Positions 1 through 6,511 of a stretch of 7,766 bases of DNA are shown here, piece after piece. This DNA comes from Spartobacteria bacterium (GTDB taxonomy: Bacteria > Verrucomicrobiota > Verrucomicrobiia > Chthoniobacterales > UBA10450): NCBI GenBank assembly GCA_003445855.1, contig DMCG01000113.1, positions 1 to 7,766 on the forward strand, read 5' to 3'. Position 1 is the stretch's first letter, and each line of letters begins with the position of its first letter. The translations under genes and the position numbers were made by a program. Below the pieces are notes generated by a model. That model was not told the origin of the DNA. It worked only from the letters and a program-made list of their open reading frames with translations, and made no database searches.

Positions 1-429
1 ATTCCTTCGGACATCAAGATCAAGAATCCGAACGGCAACCGGGAGTACATCCTGCTGGTCGAGGACGAAAGCCAGGTCGCTGAGTTCGCGGCCGAGATAT
101 TGGCCGAGGAAGGGTACAAAGTGATTCTGGCGCTGGATGGTTTTGAGGCGTTAAAAATTTACCGAAATATCGGCAAACACATTGGCCTGGTAATCCTGGA
201 TTTCTTTCTTCCCGTCATGGATGGCGATGCCGTTTTCGATGAGCTGCGCACGCTCAATCCGGAGGTTGACGTCGTTTTGAGCAGCGGTTTCGCCGAGCAA
301 AATAAGATCAGCGCGATGTTGGATCTGGGCCTTCGCGGTTTTATCCCGAAGCCGTACTCGAGTCAAAAGCTCCTGGCCCAAGTCCGCTCGACGCTCGACG
401 CGGGTCGAGAAGGTTTACGCCAGGCGTAA
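1..429 (+). CDS. Receiver (REC) domain, C-terminal end of a probable hybrid histidine kinase (5' partial)
   Basis: The frame is open from base 1 to the TAA at 427-429, giving 142 visible residues; the start lies outside the window. Residues 16-135 form a complete CheY-like receiver: beta-1 YILLVEDE carries the acidic metal-binding pair (E21, D22), the phospho-acceptor is D67 in LVILDFFLP, the switch Ser is in VVLSSGF (about S94), and the conserved Lys is K117 in FIPKPY. All phosphotransfer residues are present, so the domain should be active. An 'NGNREYILLVEDE' entry into the receiver is typical of REC domains attached behind the ATPase domain of hybrid sensor kinases, where a Gly-rich linker precedes 'ETILLVEDE'; this is inference, and a stand-alone response regulator with an N-terminal extension is possible. 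The pilT operon starts 98 bases downstream on the same strand, so a regulatory link to pili is conceivable but unproven. Confidence 0.85.
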   Translation: MPSDIKIKNPNGNREYILLVEDESQVAEFAAEILAEEGYKVILALDGFEALKIYRNIGKHIGLVILDFFLPVMDGDAVFDELRTLNPEVDVVLSSGFAEQNKISAMLDLGLRGFIPKPYSSQKLLAQVRSTLDAGREGLRQA

Positions 430-527
430 CCGCCGCGGCGGGCCAGGAGTTTTCGCCCCCGCGACCATAAGCGGTTCGGAATACACGGGCTCTGGCATCA
501 ATTTAGCTTCTCAACAACAGGACGCCC

Positions 528-1616
528 ATGTCTCGCATTGATGCTTTCTTCAAACTGATGGCCGAGCAGAAGGCTTCCGATCTGCACCTTTCCACAAACA
601 ATCCGCCGATGCTGCGCATCAATGGCGATCTGGTGCGGGTGGATTTTCCACCTCTCAAAAACGACGAGCTCAAGACAATGGTCTATGAGATCGCGCCAGA
701 AGGAAAAATCAAAGTCTTCGAAGAAACTTCCGACGTCGATTTCGGCTACGAAGTGCCGGGCGTCGCTCGCTATCGCGCGAACTTCTTTCAGCAAAAATAC
801 GGTGTCTCCGCCGTCTTTCGCTTGATCCCGCCGAACGTCATGACCTTGGACGAGCTTGGTCTCCCGCAGGTCCTGAAAAGATTTGCCATGCTCAAGAAGG
901 GACTGATCCTGGTGACCGGACCGACGGGTTCCGGTAAGAACACCACCCTGGCGGCGATGATCGATTATGCCAATCTCCAGCGACAGGACCACATCATTAC
1001 CGTCGAAGATCCGATTGAATTTGTACATCGGAGCCAAAACTGCCTCATCCAGCAACGCGAAGTGGGCGTACACACGCGGTCCTTCGCGGCCGCGCTGCGC
1101 AGCGCATTGCGCGAGGATCCCGATATCATCCTCGTGGGCGAAATGCGCGATCTCGAGACGATCGAATTGGCGCTGACCGCGGCCGCCACCGGCCACCTCG
1201 TGTTCGCCACACTGCACACCTCAAGCGCCGCCAAAGCGGTGGATCGCATCATCGACGTGTTCCCAACCCATCAGCAGAACCAGATCCGCACCACGCTTGC
1301 CGAATCGCTTAAAGGCGTGATTGCGCAAAATCTATTCAAGCGAATCGACAAACCCGGCCGTGTCGCTGCGTTGGAGATTCTGCTCGTCGACATGGCCATC
1401 GCCAACCTGGTGCGGGAAGGAAAGACACATCAAATCCCGGGCATGCTCCAAGTCGGAAAGAAGAAAGGCAACCAGCCGCTTGACGACGTGATCATGGACC
1501 ACTTGCGCAACACAAGGATCAGTCCCGAAGAGGCCTACGATAAATCGAACGACAAGAAAAAATTCCGCCAATTTCTAAAAGATCCGCCAGTGGATGGCTC
1601 GGAGGAATCAGCATGA
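528..1616 (+). CDS. pilT: Type IV pilus retraction ATPase PilT (Walker A with Asn after Lys)
   Basis: A 362-residue protein of the PilT hexameric secretion-ATPase family (usually about 345-370 residues), which powers pilus retraction at the cytoplasmic face of the inner membrane. The N-terminal PAS-like domain (about 1-105) carries ASDLHLS and RINGDL signatures. The RecA-like domain has Walker A G131-K137 (GPTGSGK), an Asp box at ITVEDPIEF (E160), Walker B ILVGEMRD with catalytic E205, and a His box GHLVFATLHT (H223, H230). The C-terminal AIANLVREGKTHQI is the PilT AIRNLIRE-type motif, which separates it from the assembly ATPase PilB. The residue after the Walker A lysine is Asn (N138, AAC at 939-941) instead of the Ser/Thr that binds Mg2+; everything else is canonical. 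The ATG at 528 has AGGA at 519-522, five bases upstream. The stop overlaps the next ATPase gene by four bases (ATGA), so the two are probably co-translated. Confidence 0.95.
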   Translation: MSRIDAFFKLMAEQKASDLHLSTNNPPMLRINGDLVRVDFPPLKNDELKTMVYEIAPEGKIKVFEETSDVDFGYEVPGVARYRANFFQQKYGVSAVFRLIPPNVMTLDELGLPQVLKRFAMLKKGLILVTGPTGSGKNTTLAAMIDYANLQRQDHIITVEDPIEFVHRSQNCLIQQREVGVHTRSFAAALRSALREDPDIILVGEMRDLETIELALTAAATGHLVFATLHTSSAAKAVDRIIDVFPTHQQNQIRTTLAESLKGVIAQNLFKRIDKPGRVAALEILLVDMAIANLVREGKTHQIPGMLQVGKKKGNQPLDDVIMDHLRNTRISPEEAYDKSNDKKKFRQFLKDPPVDGSEESA

Positions 1617-2779
1617 GGATTCCTGACCTGGACAAAATTTTATCGGCGATGCTGAAAACCTACGACGGCATCTCCGACGTCAATTTTTCTGTCGGCCACC
1701 CGCTACAGGTCGAGGATTTCGGCGAACTAAAACCGGTTTTTGTCGATCCGCCGATTGAAGCACTTACTCCCTATCAGACGGAGCAAGTTGCCCTCACGCT
1801 CATGCAGGGAAATCGCCGGTTGATTTACGATTACCTGACTGGAGGCTCGTGCGATTGCAGTTACTCACTTCACGATGAAGCCCGTTTCCGCGTCAATATT
1901 TTCCGGCAACAGGGACATTTCTCGGTCGTGCTTCGGAAACTTCAGGGAGAAGTCCCAACTATTGAAGCACTTCATCTCCCTCCCATCTTTCACGAGATCG
2001 CCAAGGAAAAAACCGGCCTCGTTTTGGTGACCGGCTCCACCGGCAGCGGAAAGACAACCACGCTGGCCGCGTTGCTCAATGAGATTAATCAAACGCAACC
2101 GGTTCACGTGATTACCCTCGAAGACCCGGTTGAGTACGTTCACGCAAAGCTCAAGGCCACCGTCAATCAGCGTGAGCTCGGGCATGATTTCAACAACTAT
2201 CCGAACGGCCTCCGCGCGGCGTTACGTCAGGCACCAAAGGTCATCCTCGTCGGCGAAATGCGAGATCGCGCCACCGTCGAAATCGCTCTCATGGCCTCGG
2301 AGACGGGTCACCTTGTTTTTAGCACGTTGCACACGGTCGACGCCGGCCAGTCGATCAACCGCATTCTCGGTCTCTTTTCCATCGGCGAAGAAAAGCAACT
2401 GCGCATTCGCCTCGCGGATACTTTGCGTTATGTAGTGAGCCAGCGTCTCGCGCCCAAGGTTGGTGGTGGCCGGCACTTGATCGCCGAAATTCTCGGCTAC
2501 AACTTGCGCACGAAAGAAGCCATCGAGATCGGAGAAGGCGAACACCGCAGCTTTTATGAGATCATTGAGGCCAGCTCGCCATTTGGCTGGATGACTTTCG
2601 ATCAATCGATCCTCGCCGCTTACGAAAACGACCTCATCACGGAGGAAACGGCGAAGCTTTTTGCCTCCCGAAGAGGCCGCGTCACCCGCGGGATCGATTT
2701 AATCCAAAAGGCACGCGGCATGGATAACGAACCCGATTCCGGTTTGCGCCTTGATCTGCCCGAGAACGCTTTTCACTAA
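1613..2779 (+). CDS. Second PilT/PilU-type pilus retraction ATPase
   Basis: A 388-residue PilT-superfamily ATPase, longer than the upstream PilT and close to PilU length. It has an N-terminal domain (about 1-125, with a CDCSYSL segment), a canonical Walker A GSTGSGKTTT (K147, T148), an Asp box ITLEDPVEYVH (E170), Walker B ILVGEMRD (E215), and a His box GHLVFSTLHT (H233, H240). The C-terminal domain contains GWMTFDQSI, resembling the 'TFDQ' stretch common in PilU-like proteins, and an Arg-rich tail region (SRRGRVTRG). In systems with both, PilU depends on PilT and helps retraction under load; assigning that role here is inference. The ATG lies inside the pilT stop region (ATGA, four-base overlap), implying translational coupling. 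Its intact Walker A beside the altered one in PilT is notable, since the two products may work as a pair. PilT2 is an equally valid name. Confidence 0.92.
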   Translation: MRIPDLDKILSAMLKTYDGISDVNFSVGHPLQVEDFGELKPVFVDPPIEALTPYQTEQVALTLMQGNRRLIYDYLTGGSCDCSYSLHDEARFRVNIFRQQGHFSVVLRKLQGEVPTIEALHLPPIFHEIAKEKTGLVLVTGSTGSGKTTTLAALLNEINQTQPVHVITLEDPVEYVHAKLKATVNQRELGHDFNNYPNGLRAALRQAPKVILVGEMRDRATVEIALMASETGHLVFSTLHTVDAGQSINRILGLFSIGEEKQLRIRLADTLRYVVSQRLAPKVGGGRHLIAEILGYNLRTKEAIEIGEGEHRSFYEIIEASSPFGWMTFDQSILAAYENDLITEETAKLFASRRGRVTRGIDLIQKARGMDNEPDSGLRLDLPENAFH

Positions 2780-2787
2780 ATCTTGCC

Positions 2788-3255
2788 ATGGAACAGGAAC
2801 TCGACTCAAAATTCCTCGATCTCGGCGATAACACTGCGCTGGTCTGCGTCGACCATCAGCAATACCAGAAGATCGTCGTGCCCCAGCTCATCGATCTGGG
2901 CTACAAGGTACATCTCGGCTTGTTCGAAGAAGACGTCGTCCTCAAGCTCCAGACCTACAGCTACGGCGTGGTCGTGATCTACGAGAACTTTAAGGAATCC
3001 ACCTTGCAGACAAACCCGATTCTGCACGAGATAACCAAGGGGCCCGACGCGCGACGGCGCGAACATTTCGTCGTCTTGCTCAGCCACCGCTTTGCCACTA
3101 ATGACGCGATGAGCGCATTCGTGCAGAGCGTCGATCAGATCATCAATATCGGCGATCTCGCCAACTTCAAACCGGTCCTGCGGCGCGGGGCCACCCAGCA
3201 TCGGGAACTTTATCATTCCTTTAACGAAATGCTGAAGAGCGTTCAATCGCTCTAA
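2788..3255 (+). CDS. Receiver-like protein without phospho-acceptor, encoded in the pilT operon
   Basis: A 155-residue protein whose predicted strand/helix order looks like a CheY fold: beta-1 ALVCVD (17-22), beta-2 YKVHLGLF (39-46), beta-3 GVVVIYENF (60-68), beta-4 HFVVLLS (93-99). The active-site residues do not fit a working receiver: the beta-1 acidic pair is D22-H23, and the beta-3 end where the phosphorylated Asp should lie reads I64-Y65-E66. S99 could match the switch Ser, but no clear beta-5 Lys-Pro is visible. This suggests a pseudo-receiver acting by protein-protein contact, not phosphorylation. It starts eight bases after the second ATPase stop and has no obvious Shine-Dalgarno, so translation is probably coupled to that gene. 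Its position makes a regulatory or adaptor role for the retraction motors plausible. The fold assignment rests on pattern reading only; no named family was recognised with certainty. Confidence 0.72.
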   Translation: MEQELDSKFLDLGDNTALVCVDHQQYQKIVVPQLIDLGYKVHLGLFEEDVVLKLQTYSYGVVVIYENFKESTLQTNPILHEITKGPDARRREHFVVLLSHRFATNDAMSAFVQSVDQIINIGDLANFKPVLRRGATQHRELYHSFNEMLKSVQSL

Positions 3256-3347
3256 TTTTCCGTGGCCGCGGCGGCCCGCAGCGCTCTCCCTCAAAGATTT
3301 TCCGCGCAAAGTCGGAAGCGCGACAATCTTAAAAGAGCAGGAACAAA

Positions 3348-3373
3348 ACAGCACGACAGCTGTTAAATGCTGT
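3348..3373. promoter_or_regulatory. Nested inverted repeats upstream of the acetyltransferase gene
   Basis: ACAGCA (3348-3353) and TGCTGT (3368-3373) are inverted copies flanking the perfect 8-base palindrome ACAGCTGT (3356-3363). The group lies about 65-90 bases before the GNAT start within an otherwise geneless 183-base gap, a sensible place for an operator. No matching -35/-10 pair could be assigned with confidence and there is no T-run, so it is not a terminator. Function is unproven. Confidence 0.25.
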
Positions 3374-3407
3374 ATGCGCTTTCCGTCCGATATCAGTTGC
3401 CAGGAGA

Positions 3408-3437
3408 ATGATGCCCGCAATATTCATCATCGGTTGA
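3408..3437 (+). CDS. Possible 9-codon leader ORF coupled to the GNAT gene
   Basis: A strong Shine-Dalgarno AGGAG at 3402-3406 precedes ATG codons at 3408 and 3411, opening a tiny frame MMPAIFIIG that ends at TGA 3435-3437. One base later the ATG of the acetyltransferase begins at 3439, in another frame and without its own Shine-Dalgarno. The acetyltransferase frame has no alternative start between its upstream in-frame stop at 3409 and this ATG. The layout fits ribosome re-initiation, with the leader ORF setting expression of the downstream gene. From ATG 3411 the Shine-Dalgarno spacing is four bases, a little short but usable. It may also be chance. Confidence 0.4.
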   Translation: MMPAIFIIG

Positions 3438-3438
3438 C

Positions 3439-3981
3439 ATGAAACTGCTTAATTGGGTTCGATTCACTTGGGATTTGAGCAAGCTCCCGCCGATCGTCTC
3501 GGAATTGCCGGAACATTATCAGATCGGCCCCGCCACCACCGAAGATGAAAATGAATTGCGCAAGGTTCTCTCCAGCGCATTCGTTCTCGATCCGACTTGG
3601 AGTCCTGCCATGGGAGAAGTGATGTTAACGATTCAATCGTGGCTGGATCACGCGTTCACTTCGGAAAAGAGCACCTGTCTCACACTGCGTCATGGCTCCC
3701 GCATCATCGGCGCGTCCGTGCTCTCGCTTGATCCACAGGCCGATAACCATCTTGCGCCCGGGCCTTGCATCTTGATGGAATACCGCAATCGCGGCTTCGG
3801 CACGCGTTTGCTCGAAAGCTCATTCAAGTTGTTGCGCGAAAGTGCACTCTCTCGCGCCATCGGCATCGCGCGGGAAAACGCGCCCGTCGCGAGATTTCTC
3901 TACACGAAGTTCGGCGGCATCGCCGTGCCGGCCGACTTCCCCCGGCTGCTCGCGGCCCAGCCTTTGGTGCCGGCACGGTAA
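3439..3981 (+). CDS. GNAT-family N-acetyltransferase
   Basis: A 180-residue protein with the Gcn5-related N-acetyltransferase fold, transferring an acetyl group from acetyl-CoA to an unknown substrate in the cytoplasm. The acetyl-CoA pyrophosphate-binding loop is R116-N-R-G-F-G-T122, matching (Q/R)xxGx(G/A), after a strand (CILMEY). Motif B is visible as N147-A-P-V-A-R-F-L-Y-T-K-F-G-G, the usual 'N..A..FY...GF' variant. The N-terminal 30 residues precede the domain proper (QIGPATTEDENELRKV, matching the 'R.a...D...l..l' opening of GNATs). The ATG at 3439 is the only in-frame start after the stop at 3409; it lacks a Shine-Dalgarno and follows a small leader ORF. Its 3' end overlaps antisense sequence resembling a cupin C-terminus, so the last dozen residues (AAQPLVPAR) may not be ancestral. 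The substrate cannot be told from the sequence. Confidence 0.85.
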   Translation: MKLLNWVRFTWDLSKLPPIVSELPEHYQIGPATTEDENELRKVLSSAFVLDPTWSPAMGEVMLTIQSWLDHAFTSEKSTCLTLRHGSRIIGASVLSLDPQADNHLAPGPCILMEYRNRGFGTRLLESSFKLLRESALSRAIGIARENAPVARFLYTKFGGIAVPADFPRLLAAQPLVPAR

Positions 3982-4085
3982 GCCGGAGGCGAATAAGCAT
4001 TGAACGTCACGGCCGGCTTGTCGGCGACATTTGTAAAGCGGTGCTTTACGCCCGCTGGAATGATAATCACATCGCGTCCCGCGCG
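3960..4085 (-). pseudogene. C-terminal remnant of a cupin-domain protein
   Basis: On the minus strand the frame reads AGRDVIIIPAGVKHRFTN followed by a strand and SPPAYRAGTKG. This matches cupin motif 2, roughly G(x)5-6PxGx2Hx3N, and the 'SPP.Y..GT' ending common in small cupins. Cupin motif 1 (HxH...E) is absent upstream, where the frame runs into the antisense of creD, so only the last third of a cupin gene remains and no start codon belongs to it. Its 3' edge runs into the GNAT C-terminus, and its 5' edge overlaps the last codons of creD (4067-4090) in a different frame, marking a likely deletion or fusion junction. Confidence 0.6.
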
Positions 4086-5396
4086 TACCAATCCACCTTG
4101 CGCGTCACGTACATCACCACCGCCAGCACGATGAAGAGGGCGATCGCTCCCATGAGCAGCGCGTAATCTTGTTGGCGTAGCGTGATGTAGAGAAATGTGT
4201 AAATGCCGGCGAGCCCGGCGCCGATCATCAACGTGCGCACGCCGCCGCCGAGAAAGAATCGGCAATACCACGTGATTAAGATTGTCGATGCAACTGCGGC
4301 GATCAGATACGCCCAACTGAACCCGATGAATTCCGATATCGACAGGAGCAGCAAATAAAACAGGCAAAGCGCCGCGCCGACCATCAGATATTGGAATGGA
4401 TGAATCTTCTGTCGCGCCGTGACTTCGAAAAGAAAGAACGTCGTGAAGACGAGCACGAGAAAGAGTACGCCGTACTTGATCGAGCGTTCGACGTAACGAT
4501 ACGCGTCTAAGATCGACAAGAAGTTCGCGCCGAATCTTGAATTCGTAACCGACTGAACATTGAAGCGCTCGTTGCCGCCGCGGCTCGTCCATTGCTGCGG
4601 ATAATCGCGGCCGTAATACGAAATTTTCCAGGTCGCGTTGAATCCGTCCGGCCGCACCGATCGTTCCGCCGGCAGAAACGAGCCGCGAAACGCCGGGTCC
4701 GGCCAGTTCGATTTCAACGTCGCTTCGTTTTGCACGCCGAACGGCGCGAAGAAAACTCCGTCGCTCCCGTTGAAATCGAGCGGGATGGAAAATGTAATTT
4801 CACTTGCGATCGGTTTGTCGCCGCCGAGCGACGCCGTCGCGCCGGTGGTGTAACCCGGCACTTGCGATCCCGGCAGCATCGGCCGCTTCGTTCCGCCTTA
4901 ATCAAGCACGAGTCCTTCGCGCGTCCCACGCAAATCGTTGATCGCGATGGTCACGAACGCGTCCTTCCATTGCACATCCTCCATGTCGATCTTGAGCGAG
5001 CCGAAATCGGGCGGCGCAAATTTTCCCGAAAGCGTTACCTGCGCGCGGAACACCGCCGCCGCATAAATCCCGCGATGCAACGTCTGCGTCTGCGCGTCGC
5101 CGTCGATCTTGAGCGCTTGCGGCAGGAAATACGCGTTCCCGATCGCCGTCTCCTCCACCTCGCGCCGCTCCAGTTTCCCGTCCGGCCCCGGCGTTTCCTT
5201 CACCGCTTTGAATTTGTATTGAAACGGAATCCCGAGCACCGGCCCGATCACATTCTGTTCCTTCCCCCACGACGAAGTGATGTCCGCGACCGCTTCATTC
5301 CGCCGAGAAAGCCGATCGCTCAACACACCGGTTCCCAAACGACGGCTGCGATTTTGGCAACGGCGGCGGCGCGGTTTGCGTCGGTGTCTCAGGCAT
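4067..5396 (-). pseudogene. creD: creD, inner-membrane protein CreD (frameshifted, N-terminal deletion, in-frame stop)
   Basis: CreD is an inner-membrane protein linked to envelope integrity and, in some bacteria, to the CreBC regulon. The body is clear: SRRNEAVADITSSWG...GPVLGIPF near the N-terminus, a long periplasmic-type domain, then five hydrophobic helices including IHPFQYLMVGAALCLFYLLL and an ending TRKVDWY, all CreD hallmarks. Three lesions are visible. An in-frame TAA at 4898-4900 splits the gene between GLVLD and GGTKRPMLPGSQ, with the same frame on both sides. A natural-looking start MPETPTQTAPPPLPKSQPSF begins at ATG 5396 but is out of frame with GVLSDRLSRRNEAV and stops at 5295-5297. 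The N-terminal membrane helix expected between those two pieces is missing. A TTG at 5338 could start the middle fragment but would lack a membrane anchor. The stop alone might be a sequencing error; frameshift plus missing helix argue for genuine decay. Confidence 0.85.
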
Positions 5397-5549
5397 AACT
5401 CGAATGTCTAAATCAACATACGGAGTCGATTCCAAAATCTTTCAGCTGACGAGGAAATTCTTGTGCGCCGTCGCTTCTGCTGATCCATCGAGCGCCGGTT
5501 CGTCGAATGCAGTCGAACGACGCCAAGCCAGACGATATACTGCTCCACT
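5397..5549. other. Intergenic region between creD remnant and membrane-protein gene
   Basis: This 153-base gap separates the divergent creD remnant and the downstream membrane-protein gene. No convincing promoter, Shine-Dalgarno or hairpin was found on either strand. TCGAATGCAGTCGAACG (5503-5519) contains a short imperfect repeat of TCGAA only. Confidence 0.4.
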
Positions 5550-6242
5550 ATGATTGCGTATTGGCAGCTGCCGCGCGGATTTCTTCAATGGTTAAAGGAA
5601 TTGAACGATGCCGGCGTCATCAACTCAGCTGCGGCCATTGGCACGTTGCTGGCGGTTTTCGTTGCGCTCTTGCCAATGATCTCCAACTGGTGGCGTCGAC
5701 CACGGCTCCGTTTGGAGATTCCACCCAACTCCTTTTCCAAGAGTTCCGAAGGGCCGGTCGAAGGAATGGGCTTTAGCTCTACCTACGTTGGATCTGGCGG
5801 ATCGAAGCCATATGAGAAGCTGTTCTGCGCTGCAGCGCTGATGATTCGCAATGTCGGAAGGTCAGCAGCGACGGGGACTCGCGTCGTCATAACGGATTTC
5901 TATGAGCTCACCGAGAATGGCGGGATCGAGCCGCTGGACATTCCGCAAAAACGTTTGCCCGGCGGGGGAGATTTGCCTGCCGGCTTGGTCTCACGACTTC
6001 TTCTGCTTGAGCGCATTCGAATAAATGCAGTCGATAGCGGTTTTATTTTCGGCCATCCTCTAGCAGTCGCGGTACACGCTTCAGACATCGGTCCGCTTCG
6101 CGTTGGCTTTACGCCTTCCAATCCTGATCTTCGTAACTTCGGCCACTACATCCTCCGCATCGTGACATCAGCATCAAACGTTCGAGCCAAGACGCATTTC
6201 ATGATGGCGGGGTTGCACGATAATGATTTGATCAAGCTCTGA
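5550..6242 (+). CDS. Single-pass membrane protein of unknown function
   Basis: A 230-residue protein with one hydrophobic segment (about residues 26-44, AAAIGTLLAVFVALLPMI) followed at once by WWRRPRLRLEI. The basic stop-transfer cluster suggests that the following ~180-residue domain is cytoplasmic. An N-terminal helix before a membrane segment ending in 'W.RRP.L.L' is a layout seen in many small uncharacterised bacterial proteins. The soluble part appears beta-rich, with an Ig-like look around LMIRNVGRSAATGTRVVITDFYE, but no enzyme motif or named domain was recognised. ATG 5550 is the only start after the in-frame stop at 5481; it has no visible Shine-Dalgarno. The gene stands alone, with decayed creD upstream on the other strand and truncated permease and toxin-antitoxin sequences downstream, so context gives little help. 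Confidence 0.7.
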   Translation: MIAYWQLPRGFLQWLKELNDAGVINSAAAIGTLLAVFVALLPMISNWWRRPRLRLEIPPNSFSKSSEGPVEGMGFSSTYVGSGGSKPYEKLFCAAALMIRNVGRSAATGTRVVITDFYELTENGGIEPLDIPQKRLPGGGDLPAGLVSRLLLLERIRINAVDSGFIFGHPLAVAVHASDIGPLRVGFTPSNPDLRNFGHYILRIVTSASNVRAKTHFMMAGLHDNDLIKL

Positions 6243-6442
6243 ATCCCGGGCTCGCATATGGCTAGGACCGTCAAAAAGGCGGACCGCAAACGACGCCGAT
6301 CTCAGATCAGCCGCGGAACATGAGCGGTTCAATTTAACCTAAAGAATAACGAAATTTCGCTGAATCCTGGGTGCGCAAATTCTTACAAATCTGAATCCAA
6401 TCAACGGCTCTCCGCGTCTAAATGAAAACAACCGACATTTTC
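6243..6442. other. Intergenic region leading into a permease-gene leader repeat
   Basis: About 200 bases without a supportable gene. GATCTCAGATC at 6298-6308 is a short palindrome. From 6392 onward the sequence matches the leader upstream of the second permease fragment (see the direct repeat). No terminator with a T-run follows the membrane-protein gene. Confidence 0.4.
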
Positions 6443-6495
6443 ATGATTCGAGATTTCAAGTTTGCGATCCGGCAGTTGTTTAAGGCGCCGGGGTT
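6392..6495 (+). repeat. Direct repeat copy 1: leader and 5' end of an ADOP permease gene
   Basis: 6392-6429 matches 7306-7344 at about 33 of 39 positions with one indel. After a variable spacer, 6443-6495 matches 7365-7417 at 47 of 53 positions. The conserved leader block GCTCTCCRCGTCT lies upstream of both ATGs. Similarity stops abruptly after CCGGGGTT, at the hicA 3' end. Confidence 0.8.
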
Positions 6496-6511
6496 GCGAT
6501 CGCGCAGTTAA
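6443..6511 (+). pseudogene. Truncated 5' end of a MacB-like (ADOP) ABC permease gene, copy 1
   Basis: From ATG 6443 the frame reads MIRDFKFAIRQLFKAPG and then LRSRS before TAA at 6509-6511. The first 17 residues match the N-terminus of large MacB-like permeases, in which a short cytoplasmic segment of this kind is followed by the first membrane helix (typically FTIAAVLTLALGIGANTA). Here the gene is cut before that helix, so nothing functional remains. Its TAA overlaps the hicA stop codon on the other strand (6508-6510). Confidence 0.75.

Noticed and set aside
430..441. Perfect 12-base GC palindrome just after the receiver-gene stop, a possible terminator
   Set aside because: No T-run follows and the hairpin would have no loop; in GC-rich sequence this can arise by chance.
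498..1217. Minus-strand open frame opposite pilT
   Set aside because: It has no recognisable motifs and runs antisense to a strongly conserved PilT domain.
3264..3276. GGCCG/CGGCC hairpin after the pseudo-receiver gene, a possible operon terminator
   Set aside because: The stem is only five base pairs with no downstream T-run, so a terminator call is not supported.
4592..5398. Long plus-strand open frame of 268 codons
   Set aside because: It is very Arg-rich and lies antisense to unmistakable CreD sequence in GC-rich codons; it is a shadow frame.
6258..6323. Small basic ORF MARTVKKADRKRRRSQISRGT
   Set aside because: It has no Shine-Dalgarno and no recognised family, and is short enough to be chance.
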